Shown here: positions 44,801-54,132 of the stretch, piece after piece | Layout of the letters: the number at the start of each line of letters is the position of its first letter | How positions within the stretch are numbered: the first letter of the stretch is position 1 | Assembly: GCF_025290035.1 (NCBI RefSeq) | Contig: NZ_JAMBKT010000001.1 | Location: 181,139 to 245,138, forward strand | Direction: 5' to 3' | DNA from: Apilactobacillus sp. | GTDB taxonomy: Bacteria; Bacillota; Bacilli; Lactobacillales; Lactobacillaceae | DNA: 64,000 bases | Position numbers and translations under genes: made by a program | The notes under the pieces: generated by a model | The model's input: the letters and a program-made list of their open reading frames with translations, nothing else | Told to the model about the DNA's origin: nothing | Database searches by the model: none

Positions 44801-46870
44801 AACACGACTATTATTAATATTAACGTTCTTTAAATCACTATAGTTTTTTAACTTAGCTTCTACCTTTAAGACGTTGGAATTATTAATCGTCATTTTATTG
44901 ATGACAAAAGGAGTTCTTTCATATGTCATTTCCATATGATTGGGGTCACCATAATACATTGATAATGAATAATCATTAGATAAATTAATTTGTTTATGCA
45001 TCTTTTCAGAGAAGAATGAATATCCGACTAATGCGTTAGTAACTGTATCACGAATAAATAAGCCGACTTTTTTATTTACAAATAGCTTATTGAAATCACC
45101 CAATGCAAAAATAAAGCCACCCTCATGATCTTGCTTCGCAATAACTTGATTGTGTCCATCTGACATAACCATATTGTAATCACTGGCAGTTGCATTAGCC
45201 ATATTGAAAATAACGTGTTCTTCATCCTTAACGGTTGGAACACTAATTATTGGATCATGGCCTTTTTTAGCTTCAATACTATCAACATCAAATACTAATG
45301 TTCCAACACTGTTGTATCTAGTAATAACCTTAAACCCGTCTCTTTCAAACGGCATTAATTTCTTATCAGCTAACTTAGCGGTTGGATTAGTTGCTACATC
45401 GTTAATAAAATACTTATTGCTGATTGAATTACTAATTTGTAATTTCCATGTCCCAACACCTAGATGTTTAATTGCTTTTGGAATACTAAAGACAACTTCG
45501 TATCCAGCATTATTGTACTTACCCTTAGGCTTCATAATACGTTTTAATAATACTGTTGGCTTTCTAATAATATTTACGCTAAAGGACTTATTATTTTTTA
45601 TATTAATTAATTTGGCTGTAATGGATTCACTTGAATTGGATTTCTTGAACCATTTTTTTATTAATTTAATTCGATTGAATTTAAAAGCACCACTGATTTC
45701 AAAAGTACCCTTCTTAATATCTCTATATTCAGCCTTACGAATTTTTTGATCAATTTTACAATTATTGTTATCTAAAATTAGCTCTTTAATTAGTTCTTTA
45801 TCATCACTAATTTCTGGCAATCTTAGTTGGTACTTTTTACCATGGAAACTATCTTTAAATTCACCTATCACTTCATTGTAAGTAAATGAATTAATCAAAG
45901 AGATGTCATTTATTTGAAGAGCATGATACATTATTTGGTGCTTAATTGGCAGTTGCTTAAATATATCTGCATTCCATAATTCCCAATCTCTTAGGAAAAC
46001 ATAAACCATTTCTTGGACTTTGTATATATAGTCTTCTTCATTATCACCAAGGTTTTGGATAAAAATGTATATGTCCAAGAATAAAACCTTATACATAAAA
46101 TCGCTGATGATACTATCGTCCTTAGTAAAACCAGCATCCAATAACATTTTATATGCAATATTTAAAGCATCCAAACGGTTTTGGAAGTTAGAAAGCGCAC
46201 TTCTTGTTTGAGTAATTGAATCTGAACTTTCTCGCCATCTCCATTTGTAGACAACATCTTCAATAATGGATGTCTTTTTTGATTTCAAGTGCACATCTAA
46301 AGTGAAGGGAATATCTTCGTAAATCATCCCTTCAATGAATTGAATATTATTTTCCACTATAAAAGAACGCTTGTATAACTTATTCCATACAGTAGTATCA
46401 TATAGCAAATCATGATTATTTCTAATATCAGTAGAATTATAGTCATCATGCACAGCAAATGAGTGCAGATATGAATTAGTTAAACGATATTTATCAAAAC
46501 GTTCTACGAATCCAACAACAACATCAGAATCGTTTTGACGTGCTTTATAAGTTAAATTGGAATATGCATCTTCTGGGACAATATCGTCACCATCAACAAA
46601 TGCGATATATTGCCCTCTAGCATGCTTCATCCCATAATTTCTAGTGGTACTAATTCCACCGTTAGTCTTATGTAATGCTCTAAAGAAATCATATTTTTCA
46701 GCATATTCATCAATAATATCTTTTGTTTTATCTGTTGACTCATCATCAATCATCAATACTTCAAGGTTATCCTTGGGAAAAGTTGTATTTGCAATTGAGT
46801 CTAAACATCTTCTGATATAATCTTCGACGTTATAACAGGCTACAATCACAGATAAATATGGTTCTCTCAT
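41840..46870 (-). CDS. Giant GT2 + double CDP-glycerol glycerophosphotransferase fusion
   Basis: 1676 residues with three catalytic modules. Residues about 5-240: GT-A glycosyltransferase family 2 (LSVIVACYNVEDYIRRC, DDESTD, and metal motif VDGDD at 92-96). About 330-790: beta-rich spacer of unknown fold. About 800-1190: first Glyphos_transf domain with ETLHGTFLKH (H near 913), ILYAPTYRAD, VRLHYFV (near 1040) and [13 protein letters not shown]. About 1210-1580: second domain with QTWHGTPLK (near 1312), VLYAPTWRDN, VRTHYLI (near 1449) and [13 protein letters not shown]. The tail of about 80 residues (IVKDGSALWEPEKD to YWVNIF) looks SH3b- or GW-like. All key His are present in both domains. It probably builds a glycosylated poly(glycerol phosphate) polymer. 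No transmembrane helix. Confidence 0.92.
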   Translation of the reverse strand: MREPYLSVIVACYNVEDYIRRCLDSIANTTFPKDNLEVLMIDDESTDKTKDIIDEYAEKYDFFRALHKTNGGISTTRNYGMKHARGQYIAFVDGDDIVPEDAYSNLTYKARQNDSDVVVGFVERFDKYRLTNSYLHSFAVHDDYNSTDIRNNHDLLYDTTVWNKLYKRSFIVENNIQFIEGMIYEDIPFTLDVHLKSKKTSIIEDVVYKWRWRESSDSITQTRSALSNFQNRLDALNIAYKMLLDAGFTKDDSIISDFMYKVLFLDIYIFIQNLGDNEEDYIYKVQEMVYVFLRDWELWNADIFKQLPIKHQIMYHALQINDISLINSFTYNEVIGEFKDSFHGKKYQLRLPEISDDKELIKELILDNNNCKIDQKIRKAEYRDIKKGTFEISGAFKFNRIKLIKKWFKKSNSSESITAKLINIKNNKSFSVNIIRKPTVLLKRIMKPKGKYNNAGYEVVFSIPKAIKHLGVGTWKLQISNSISNKYFINDVATNPTAKLADKKLMPFERDGFKVITRYNSVGTLVFDVDSIEAKKGHDPIISVPTVKDEEHVIFNMANATASDYNMVMSDGHNQVIAKQDHEGGFIFALGDFNKLFVNKKVGLFIRDTVTNALVGYSFFSEKMHKQINLSNDYSLSMYYGDPNHMEMTYERTPFVINKMTINNSNVLKVEAKLKNYSDLKNVNINNSRVEMISKDKQTRVVLNKDNNDLKFNEGILSFNYELTNDQKTQLNLLSGDYQFKAYIYNENRVDIYRIKYAKKAKIGLTDLPFKGKTVVKYEVKKDADKNILLCINQPFFKLIDSKKSLRSLSYSLLYPLMRFLPLRKIMIFDSYWSSKFDSNERLMYEYVVKEHPEIKTVWIFNNVETKISGNADKVKVNSFKYWYYLAVAKYIIQNTNMPNRYAKRKGQIEVETLHGTFLKHMGYDEPHFKFGTKKIQNLFASRNRRWDYLVVPSDYMARTASKAFNYSQKIIKSGFPRNDELYTNNNVDYCNQIKNKIGIPLDKKVILYAPTYRADAGFDFKLDLDKLQEKLSDDYVLLVRLHYFVAHSNSFYSNPGFVYDVSDYDNINDLYLIADTLVTDYSSVMFDFAHLKRPMIFYAYDKDWYLDEENRGVYLDYDKQMPGPIVYDENKLIDSLANLNSVHDQYKEQLDQFYTEFAQYGDGGTATKQVVETVLNTNDTELDQEPDDKLITRKIGHFFNTNYLQAEILNWLSKKLSKKNIVIFESFFGTQYSDNPKAIYEYMRDNYPQYKLYWNVNNEDKQYFIDNKIPYILRFGFSSIWKQARAKYWVTNVRRPFRWQPSEDTIVLQTWHGTPLKTLAADVMKVTMPGMNAQKYHKDVFKDDNRWSRLIAPNMYSVKIMQRAFRMKANQMQLDGYPRNDVLINHTTDDIERIKQSLNINSNKKVVLYAPTWRDNEYVKNDEFTAKLHLDLDQIKNTFGSDVLVLVRTHYLISNNLDLSSYTDIALDVSQYPDIADLYLISDVLITDYSSVMFDYATLKRPMIFFTYDLDAYANEIRGFYFDFVKEAPGPMVKTTQDVVSNLKEILDDWQPNEKYMAFFDKYASWMDGNASKRAVEKMLSKHSLEPVENDNLSDYNLEKTMIVKDGSALWEPEKDFADFKDIKFAKNVDGDQKVQVLKEMHLIDSHFNEQVGDSFALIRLNSNSYWVNIFDLTK

Positions 46871-46926
46871 TGTTATTACATCTCACTTATCTTTTTGTTT
46901 GTTATAAATATTGAAAATAAAAAAAT

Positions 46927-46944
46927 ACCGATTAAAAATTCGGT
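46927..46944 (-). terminator. Terminator-like hairpin in the 167-base gap upstream of the giant gene
   Basis: ACCGA and TCGGT form a short stem, extended by A-T pairs, followed on the minus strand by seven T. It lies about 94 bases after the uraA stop and could end that transcript. A second inverted repeat, CAAAGTAAT with its complement (46954-46977), has no T run. Confidence 0.6.
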
Positions 46945-47037
46945 CAATTGGTGCAAAGTAATATAGCGATTACTTTGAATGATATAGCTAAATTATATCA
47001 TTAATAACTTCATTTTTAATTGGTATTTTATTAATAT

Positions 47038-48291
47038 TTATTCATTTTTAGGTAATACTAAATTCAATATTACTCCTAAGATTACTGAAACAGCTAATCC
47101 GTTTAAAGGTAATGTTCCGATTTTTAACATGAATCCACCAACACCGATTACTAAGATAGTTGATATGATCATTAAGTTTCTCTTCTTAGCTAAATCAATT
47201 TGGTTTTCAATCATGATCTTAATCCCACTAGAAGCAATAGTACCGAATAGCAAGAAACTAATACCACCAATTACAGGTAGTGGCATTTGCATTATTAGTA
47301 CGTTTAACTTATTAATAAATGAGAATAATACGGCGAAGATTGCAGCTCCGATTAAAACATAAACACTATGAATCTTTGTAATCGCCATAACTCCAATGTT
47401 TTCACCATAACTTGTAACGGCTGGTCCACCAAATAATCCAGCGAAGACTGATGCTAATCCGTCCCCTGTTAAAGTTCTGTTTAGACCAGGGTTTTTAAAA
47501 TAATTTCTACCAGTTAATTCATCTAAGACCATTAAGTGACCCAAATGTTCAGTAATTGTCACAAAGGCAATTGGTGCGATTGCAATAATTGCTCCCCATT
47601 CAAACTTAACGTTGTATGAAACAAATGGAATTTCAAATTTAGGCATTGCAAACCATGGTGCATTTGCAATAGTAGATAGATTTACTAGTCCCATTGCGAT
47701 TGAAATTACATAACCGCAGATGATTGCTAATAAGATTGGCATAAAGCCAAGGAAGCCTTTTACATACATATTAAAGAATATTGCTAATAATAATGTTACA
47801 AGCGAAACGATAACGTATTTGTAGTCATAGTTACCATTATTTAACATTGCATCGTTGGCAGCACTTCCTGCTAATGATAAACCAATTACAATAACAACTG
47901 GTCCTACCACTACGGCTGGCAATAACTTATCAATCCATTCTGAACCAATCATGCTGATCAATAGAGCGACAATTAGGTAAATAACCCCAACAGCGATCAC
48001 TCCTTGAGCGATTCCAGGATAACCTGTCACTTGCATCAAATATTTCATTGGAACAATGAAAGCAAAACTAGATCCCATGTATGCGGGAATTTTCTTTTGT
48101 GTCACTAAGATATGAATTAATGTTCCTACACCTGATGTAAATAGTGCAATACTTGGACTCAATCCAACTAGTAATGGCACAATTACTGTACTCCCAAACA
48201 TTGAGAACATGTGTTGTAATGATAAACCAATCCATAGCCAGAATCCCGGTTTGTCATTAACATCTAAAATAACATCTTGCTTTTTATCCAT
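47038..48291 (-). CDS. Uracil permease, NCS2 family
   Basis: Proton-coupled uracil (or xanthine) importer in the plasma membrane. 417 residues from the ATG at 48291, behind GGGAGGAAG; about 14 hydrophobic segments. NCS2 marks: QHMFSMFGSTVIVPLLVG near the N-terminus, MGSSFAFIVP, EHLGHLMVLDELTGRNYF, and LFGGPAVTSYGENIGVMAITK in the QxE-type region. PyrR-type control of its leader says pyrimidines are the substrate; the usual symbols are uraA or pyrP. It starts downstream of lepA but has its own promoter. Confidence 0.94.
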   Translation of the reverse strand: MDKKQDVILDVNDKPGFWLWIGLSLQHMFSMFGSTVIVPLLVGLSPSIALFTSGVGTLIHILVTQKKIPAYMGSSFAFIVPMKYLMQVTGYPGIAQGVIAVGVIYLIVALLISMIGSEWIDKLLPAVVVGPVVIVIGLSLAGSAANDAMLNNGNYDYKYVIVSLVTLLLAIFFNMYVKGFLGFMPILLAIICGYVISIAMGLVNLSTIANAPWFAMPKFEIPFVSYNVKFEWGAIIAIAPIAFVTITEHLGHLMVLDELTGRNYFKNPGLNRTLTGDGLASVFAGLFGGPAVTSYGENIGVMAITKIHSVYVLIGAAIFAVLFSFINKLNVLIMQMPLPVIGGISFLLFGTIASSGIKIMIENQIDLAKKRNLMIISTILVIGVGGFMLKIGTLPLNGLAVSVILGVILNLVLPKNE

Positions 48292-48327
48292 AATTCTTCC
48301 TCCCAAAAACTTAAGAGCTTTAATTTA

Positions 48328-48430
48328 GCAAAAAAGGTCTATTTATCCCGAGATAAATAGACCTTTACAAATTTTAATTAAATTCGTTCAATCTTTTCAG
48401 CCTCACGGGACTAAATTAAAGACTCTATAT
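48328..48430 (-). promoter_or_regulatory. PyrR-type attenuator leader of the uracil permease
   Basis: AGTCCCGTGAGGCT (48399-48412, minus strand) fits the PyrR RNA-binding consensus of the pyr leaders. Downstream is a strong terminator: AAAGGTCTATTTATC (48352-48366 arm) with its complement at 48333-48347 and a T run. UMP-bound PyrR would favour termination, so uracil uptake would be shut off when pyrimidines are plentiful. pyrR itself is not in the window. Confidence 0.88.
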
Positions 48431-48439
48431 TTTTATTAA

Positions 48440-48468
48440 ATAATACTTAGATTAATAAGAAATGTCAA
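48440..48468 (-). promoter_or_regulatory. Promoter of the uracil permease
   Basis: TTGACA (48463-48468) and TATTAT (48440-48445) with a 17-base spacer; the -35 abuts the lepA stop codon. Near-consensus sigma-A. Confidence 0.88.
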
Positions 48469-50307
48469 CTACTTTTTATCAGTTTCTTCTTCATCTGTTT
48501 GTAGAACCGCCATAAATGCAGCTTGTGGAATATCAACTTTACCAACTGCCTTCATACGCTTCTTACCAGCCTTTTGCTTTTCAAGTAGTTTCATTCTTCT
48601 AGTTCTATCCCCACCATATAGGTGCGCAGTAACATCTTTTCGATAAGCTTTAATATTAGTTCTAGCAATAACTTTAGCTCCAATAGCAGCTTGAACTGGA
48701 ATTTCAAAGTTTTGTCTAGGGATAATCTTTTTAAGCTTTTCAACAATAATTCTGGCACGACTTGCTGAGAATTGTCGATGTGAAATAAAACTCAATGCAT
48801 CAACCTTTTCACCATTTAACAAGATATCAATCTTAACTAAATCAGATGGCTTGTAGTCACCTAATTCATAATCAAGTGACGCATACCCTCTGGTAGTTGA
48901 TTTCAACTTATCAAAGAAATCAAAAATGATTTCTGATAGTGGAATTGAATACATGATATTAACTCTATAATCATCAATATATTCCATTGTATCAAACTGA
49001 CCACGTCTTGATTGGCAAAGTTCCATTACCGCTCCAACATAGTCATTTGGCACCATTACGGTTGCATTAACATATGGTTCTTCAACTGACTTAATTTCGG
49101 ATGCATCAGGCATTTCTGATGGGTTTTCCACATCTTTACGATTACCATCTGTTGTGAACACATGGTAAGTAACTGATGGAGCTGTTGTAATAAGATCTAG
49201 ATTAAATTCTCTTTCTAATCTTTCTTGAACAACATCCATGTGCAACATTCCTAAGAATCCACATCTAAATCCAAATCCTAGCGCTTGTGAAGATTCTGGT
49301 TCAAATTCTAACGCTGCATCATTAAGCTTTAGTTTTTCTAGAGATTCTCTTAAATCTGTGAATTTGGCGTTATCAGTAGGATACAATCCAGAATAGACCA
49401 TTGGTTCCATTTCACGATAACCAGGCAAAGCTTCTTCTGCAGGATTATTAGCATTAGTTACAGTATCCCCAACCCTAGTTTGGTTAATATCCTTGATACT
49501 TGCGGTAATGTATCCAACATCCCCTGCCATTAAATATTCTCTTTGAACTGGATGTGGAGAGTTAACACCGACTTCGGTTACTTCATATTCACTTCCACTG
49601 TTCATTAATCTGATTTTATCGCCGGGCTTAACGACCCCATCTTCTAAGCGAACACTAAGAACAACTCCACGATAGTCATCATAGACTGAGTCAAATACTA
49701 ATGCCTTTAGTGGCGCATCTAAATCACCAGTAGGTGCTGGAACTTCTTCGACAATTCTTTCTAATAAATCTTCAATTCCAATTCCCTTTTTAGCACTAGC
49801 TAGCACAGCGTTATCTGCATCAATTCCAATGATGTCTTCTACTTCTTTTTTAACCATATCTGGTCTAGCAGAAGGTAGATCAATCTTATTAATTACTGGA
49901 ACAATTTCCAAATCGTCATCAATTGCTAAGTAAACATTAGCTAAGGTTTGAGCTTCAACACCTTGGGCTGCATCAACAACTAATACAGCACCCTCACAAG
50001 CTGCCAAACTTCTTGAAACTTCATATGAAAAATCGACATGTCCAGGTGTATCGATTAAGTGAAATTCATAATCATGACCGTCTTTAGCATGATATTTTAG
50101 TTCAACTGCATTTAATTTGATTGTGATTCCACGTTCTCTTTCAAGTTCCATATCATCCAACAATTGATTTTGCATGTCTCTTTTAGCGACAGTATCTGTC
50201 ATTTCCAAAATTCGATCAGCTAAAGTAGATTTACCATGATCAATATGAGCAACAATCGAAAAGTTACGAATGTATTTTTGATGTTCCTTCATTTTTTCTA
50301 AATCCAT
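48469..50307 (-). CDS. lepA: Elongation factor 4 (LepA)
   Basis: Ribosome-associated GTPase linked to back-translocation or 30S biogenesis. 612 residues from the ATG at 50307. G1 [13 protein letters not shown], switch [14 protein letters not shown]3 DTPGHVDF, G4 NKIDLP, then domain II, the EF-G-like domains, and the LepA-specific C-terminal end with [23 protein letters not shown] longer frame opens with a TTG at 50325, but AGGA 6 bases before the ATG at 50307 fits better. Follows dnaJ, as often in lactobacilli. Confidence 0.97.
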   Translation of the reverse strand: MDLEKMKEHQKYIRNFSIVAHIDHGKSTLADRILEMTDTVAKRDMQNQLLDDMELERERGITIKLNAVELKYHAKDGHDYEFHLIDTPGHVDFSYEVSRSLAACEGAVLVVDAAQGVEAQTLANVYLAIDDDLEIVPVINKIDLPSARPDMVKKEVEDIIGIDADNAVLASAKKGIGIEDLLERIVEEVPAPTGDLDAPLKALVFDSVYDDYRGVVLSVRLEDGVVKPGDKIRLMNSGSEYEVTEVGVNSPHPVQREYLMAGDVGYITASIKDINQTRVGDTVTNANNPAEEALPGYREMEPMVYSGLYPTDNAKFTDLRESLEKLKLNDAALEFEPESSQALGFGFRCGFLGMLHMDVVQERLEREFNLDLITTAPSVTYHVFTTDGNRKDVENPSEMPDASEIKSVEEPYVNATVMVPNDYVGAVMELCQSRRGQFDTMEYIDDYRVNIMYSIPLSEIIFDFFDKLKSTTRGYASLDYELGDYKPSDLVKIDILLNGEKVDALSFISHRQFSASRARIIVEKLKKIIPRQNFEIPVQAAIGAKVIARTNIKAYRKDVTAHLYGGDRTRRMKLLEKQKAGKKRMKAVGKVDIPQAAFMAVLQTDEEETDKK

Positions 50308-50342
50308 GTTTATTCCTACTTTCAACGTAATATATTAATATA

Positions 50343-50371
50343 ATTATAACAACCGCACACGGTTTGTACAA
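50343..50371 (-). promoter_or_regulatory. Promoter of lepA
   Basis: TTGTAC (50366-50371) and TATAAT (50343-50348), spacer 17, with TG before the -10. About 40 bases ahead of the chosen ATG. Confidence 0.78.
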
Positions 50372-50395
50372 ACTAAATAATATTAATAGCAAACA

Positions 50396-50424
50396 AAAAA
50401 AGAGTCGCTTTAACGACTCTTTTT
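50396..50424 (-). terminator. Terminator of dnaJ (end of the hrcA operon)
   Basis: AAAAAGAGTCG and its complement around a six-base loop, then seven T on the minus strand, two bases past the dnaJ stop. Confidence 0.93.
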
Positions 50425-50426
50425 AT

Positions 50427-51584
50427 TTACTTCTTACCGTTCATAGCGTCCTTCATTTTTTCGAAAAAACCACCATCTTTGTAGTCTTTTTCTCCAGAAG
50501 CTTCAGCAAATGCTTTAAGCGCTATCTTTTGTTGTTTATTAAGGTTCTTAGGTGTAACTACCTTAACAGTAACTAATTGATCTCCCTTTGAACCACTGTT
50601 AATTCTAGGCATCCCTTTTCCTCTAAGTCTAAATGTTGTATTAGATTGAGTTCCAGCCGGAACCTTCATTTCAACATCGCCATAGACTGTTTTTACCTTA
50701 ATCGTACTTCCTAGTGTAGCTTGAGTAAATGAAATGTCTTGGTCATAGTATAAATCATCACCTTGACGTTCGAATTCACGACTTTCTTTTACCCTAAAGA
50801 CAATGAATAAATCACCGTAAGGTCCACCGTTTTCACCAGCTTCACCTTGTCCTTGTAATCTCATTTGTTGTCCGTCATCCACACCAGCAGGAATTTTAAC
50901 TTCTACCTTGTGGCTTTCGTGCATGTGACCTGAACCATGACACTTGTCACATTTTTCTTTAATTTCTTTACCAGTTCCGCCACAAGTAGGACATGGATGT
51001 TGAGTTTGCATTCTTCCAAATGGAGTATCTTGAACACCAGTTACATATCCACTACCGTTACATTCATGACAAGTTTCTGGATGGGTTCCTGGTTTAGCCC
51101 CAGAACCTTCACACTTATCACATTTAGCTTCTCTATCATATGTGATAGTAGTAGTCTTACCAAATACTGCATCTTCGAAATTAATCGTCATTTGGTATTG
51201 TAAGTCTCTTCCCTTTACAGGTGCATTAGGATCTCTTTGTGCTCTTCCACCGGCGCCACCACCGAAGAATTGACTAAAGATATCATCGAATCCACCGCCA
51301 CCAAATCCTGAGAATCCACCGGCGCCACCGAAACCACCAGCACCGCCACCAAATCCTCCAGCAGGACCTTCTGCTGAACCGAATTGGTCGTAGTTTTGAC
51401 GTTTTTGATCATCACTTAGCACTTCATATGCTTCGTTTATTTCTTTAAATTTTTTTTCGGCACCAGGTTCTTTATTGATGTCGGGATGATACTTTTTAGA
51501 CATTTTACGATATGCTCGTTTGATTTCGTCTTGACTGGCATCTTTTGATATTCCTAATATTGAATAATAATCTTTATCAGCCAT
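50427..51584 (-). CDS. dnaJ: Chaperone protein DnaJ (Hsp40)
   Basis: Co-chaperone stimulating DnaK ATPase. 385 residues: J domain with HPD in [10 protein letters not shown], a long Gly/Phe-rich stretch (about 75-125), then four zinc-finger repeats [32 protein letters not shown], and the C-terminal substrate domains ([19 protein letters not shown]). The full type I set is present. Last gene of hrcA-grpE-dnaK-dnaJ. Confidence 0.98.
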   Translation of the reverse strand: MADKDYYSILGISKDASQDEIKRAYRKMSKKYHPDINKEPGAEKKFKEINEAYEVLSDDQKRQNYDQFGSAEGPAGGFGGGAGGFGGAGGFSGFGGGGFDDIFSQFFGGGAGGRAQRDPNAPVKGRDLQYQMTINFEDAVFGKTTTITYDREAKCDKCEGSGAKPGTHPETCHECNGSGYVTGVQDTPFGRMQTQHPCPTCGGTGKEIKEKCDKCHGSGHMHESHKVEVKIPAGVDDGQQMRLQGQGEAGENGGPYGDLFIVFRVKESREFERQGDDLYYDQDISFTQATLGSTIKVKTVYGDVEMKVPAGTQSNTTFRLRGKGMPRINSGSKGDQLVTVKVVTPKNLNKQQKIALKAFAEASGEKDYKDGGFFEKMKDAMNGKK

Positions 51585-51609
51585 TGTTATCCCCCATTAA
51601 TATTTTTGC

Positions 51610-51652
51610 AATAAAAGGCCAAAGCCCATCAGTCAGACTTTGACCTTTTATT
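51610..51652 (-). terminator. Weak terminator or processing hairpin between dnaK and dnaJ
   Basis: AATAAAAGG/CCTTTTATT stem extended by CAAAG/CTTTG with a 13-base loop; the following T run is poor. It may reduce dnaJ relative to dnaK or stabilise the dnaK message. Confidence 0.6.
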
Positions 51653-51665
51653 GAATAATTATTTA

Positions 51666-53516
51666 TTATTTTTTGTCGTCATCGTTAACTTCATGGAAAT
51701 CGCCGTCAACTGTGTTGTCGTCTTTACCCTTAGCATCTGATGAGTCAGCTGATGCAGCTTGGTCGCCGCCTTGAGCTTGTTCTTGTTGGTATAACTTAAC
51801 AGCAAGTGCTTGTACTTGTTGGCTCAAGTCGTCTTTCTTAGCCTTCATTTCTTCTAAGTTGTTGTCGTCTTTAGCTTTCTTCAATGCATCTTCAGCTTCT
51901 TTAGCCTTCTTGATTTCATCTTCAGAAACCTTACCTTCAACATCCTTTAGAGTCTTATCAGTTTGGAAGATTAATTGATCTACTTCGTTCTTTAGATCTA
52001 CTTCTTCTTTACGTTTCTTGTCTTCTTCTTCATTCTTCTTTGCTTCATCCATCATACGTTGGATTTCATCATCTGAAAGACCGTTTGAATCTTTGATGGT
52101 AATCTTTTGTTCCTTACCAGTACCTTTATCCTTAGCAGAAACATTTACGATACCATTCTTATCAATATCAAACTTAACTTCGATTTGAGGAATTCCACGA
52201 GGTGCTGCAGGAATATCAGTCAATTGGAATTGACCTAATGTCTTGTTATCAGCAGCCATTGGACGTTCACCTTGAAGAACATGGATGTCAACAGCTGGTT
52301 GGTTATCAGCAGCAGTTGAGAATACTTGTGATTTTGAAGTTGGAATAGTTGTATTTCTATCGATTAACTTAGTGAATACACCACCCATAGTTTCAATACC
52401 TAATGATAGTGGAGTAACATCCAATAGAACAACATCCTTAACATCACCAGTTAGCACACCACCTTGAACGGCAGCACCAAGTGCAACGGCTTCATCAGGA
52501 TTGATTGAGTGGTTTGGTTCTTTTCCAGTCCAGTTCTTAACAGCTTCTTGAACAGCTGGAATACGAGTTGAACCACCATTTAGGATAACTTCATCAATGT
52601 CTGAAGTGCTTAATCCGGCATCTTTTAGGGCATTGTCAAAAGCAACTTTAGTCTTATCAACTAAGTCAGAAGTTAATTCATTAAACTTAGCACGTGATAG
52701 GCTTGTTTCTAAGTGAAGTGGACCATTGTCACCAGAAGCGATAAATGGAAGACTGATTTCAGTTTCTGAAACACCTGATAGGTCTTTCTTAGCTTTTTCA
52801 GCAGCGTCCTTTAGACGTTGTAAAGCCATCTTGTCTTGTGATAAGTCAATTCCGTTTTCGTTCTTAAATTGTTCAACTAAGTAGTCCATGATTCTCTTAT
52901 CGAAATCATCACCACCAAGGTGAGTATCACCATTAGTTGAAAGTACTTGGAATACACCATCACCTAATTCAAGAACAGAAACATCAAAAGTACCACCACC
53001 AAGGTCATATACTAAAACCTTTTCGTCTTTGTCTTGTTTGTCTAGACCATATGCTAATGCAGCAGCAGTTGGTTCGTTAATGATACGTTTTACATCAAGA
53101 CCGGCAATCTTACCAGCATCTTTAGTAGCTTGTCTTTGTGAATCATTGAAGTATGCAGGAACAGTAATAACTGCTTCACTAACTGTATCTCCAAGATAAT
53201 CTTCAGCAAATCCCTTGATGTATTGTAGGATCATAGCTGAAATTTGTTGTGGTGTATATTTCTTACCATCAACATCAACAGTGTAACCTTCTTCACCCAT
53301 GTGACTCTTAATTGAAGCGATTGTGTTTGGATTAGTGATCATTTGGCGCTTAGCTACTTCACCAACTTGTGGTTCGCCATCTTTAAATGCAACTACAGAT
53401 GGTGTAGTTCTTGCACCTTCAGGATTAGTAATGATTTTTGGTTCTTTACCTTCTAGTACAGCAACAGCTGAGTTAGTGGTACCTAAATCGATACCGATAA
53501 TTTTATTACTTGCCAT
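51666..53516 (-). CDS. dnaK: Chaperone protein DnaK (Hsp70)
   Basis: ATP-driven Hsp70 chaperone. 616 residues. Nucleotide-binding domain with [29 protein letters not shown], and the [10 protein letters not shown] motif; the linker reads [12 protein letters not shown]; substrate-binding beta domain then helical lid; the C-terminus is acidic ([13 protein letters not shown]), as in Gram-positive DnaK, which lacks the EEVD tail of eukaryotic Hsp70. Third gene of the CIRCE-controlled operon. Confidence 0.99.
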   Translation of the reverse strand: MASNKIIGIDLGTTNSAVAVLEGKEPKIITNPEGARTTPSVVAFKDGEPQVGEVAKRQMITNPNTIASIKSHMGEEGYTVDVDGKKYTPQQISAMILQYIKGFAEDYLGDTVSEAVITVPAYFNDSQRQATKDAGKIAGLDVKRIINEPTAAALAYGLDKQDKDEKVLVYDLGGGTFDVSVLELGDGVFQVLSTNGDTHLGGDDFDKRIMDYLVEQFKNENGIDLSQDKMALQRLKDAAEKAKKDLSGVSETEISLPFIASGDNGPLHLETSLSRAKFNELTSDLVDKTKVAFDNALKDAGLSTSDIDEVILNGGSTRIPAVQEAVKNWTGKEPNHSINPDEAVALGAAVQGGVLTGDVKDVVLLDVTPLSLGIETMGGVFTKLIDRNTTIPTSKSQVFSTAADNQPAVDIHVLQGERPMAADNKTLGQFQLTDIPAAPRGIPQIEVKFDIDKNGIVNVSAKDKGTGKEQKITIKDSNGLSDDEIQRMMDEAKKNEEEDKKRKEEVDLKNEVDQLIFQTDKTLKDVEGKVSEDEIKKAKEAEDALKKAKDDNNLEEMKAKKDDLSQQVQALAVKLYQQEQAQGGDQAASADSSDAKGKDDNTVDGDFHEVNDDDKK

Positions 53517-53545
53517 AATTTATTATCCCCTTATTATCAAATTTA

Positions 53546-54118
53546 TTATTGTGCTACAACAACCATACATGGTCTGATAACTCTATCAGCTAATTTGTAG
53601 CCTTTTTGTAAAATTTCAACAACTGTGTCAGCAGGATGTTCATCATCTGCTGGAACAGTTTGTACAGCTTGACATTCATTTGGATCAAACTTCTTATTTA
53701 AAACATCAATTTCTTCAATTCCGTTTTCGGATAAAGCCTTATTAAAATGTTTTAAAACAAGTTCAACACCTTGCTTTAATTGTTTTCCGTTTTCATCTGA
53801 AACTTCAACTTGAAGAGCTCGATCTAAATTATCCATTACTGGTAAAACACTAGTGGCTAATTTTTGACCATCATATTTATAAATATCTGCTCTTTCCCTT
53901 TTAAAGCGTGTTTGCATATTTTGCATTTCTGCTTCAGCGCGAAGGTACTTGTCAGAGAAATCATCAACTTGTGCTTGAAGTTCTTTAACTTTTTCTTCTA
54001 AAGGATTTTTAGCGTCCTTTTTCGCTTTTTCTTTCTTAGTGCCCTTATCATTAGCTACTTTTTCTTTTTTATCAGTAGCTTCTTTTAGGTCTTTTTCATC
54101 ATCCTTCTTACTTGCCAA
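53546..54118 (-). CDS. grpE: Nucleotide exchange factor GrpE
   Basis: Exchange factor for DnaK. 190 residues: charged Lys/Glu-rich N-terminus, long dimerising helix LEEKVKELQAQVDDFSDKYLRAEAEMQN, and beta-wing domain near GYKLADRVIRPCMVVVAQ, the family C-terminus. The start is TTG at 54118 with AGGAGG 7 bases upstream; no ATG fits. Between hrcA and dnaK in the same operon. Confidence 0.97.
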   Translation of the reverse strand: MASKKDDEKDLKEATDKKEKVANDKGTKKEKAKKDAKNPLEEKVKELQAQVDDFSDKYLRAEAEMQNMQTRFKRERADIYKYDGQKLATSVLPVMDNLDRALQVEVSDENGKQLKQGVELVLKHFNKALSENGIEEIDVLNKKFDPNECQAVQTVPADDEHPADTVVEILQKGYKLADRVIRPCMVVVAQ

Positions 54119-54132
54119 GTGAATGCCTCCTT

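Noticed and set aside
45204..45749. A 181-codon plus-strand open frame opposite the giant gene
   Set aside because: It lies entirely within a confidently assigned gene on the other strand, has no ribosome-binding site, and its hydrophobic content is a by-product of AT-rich antisense reading.
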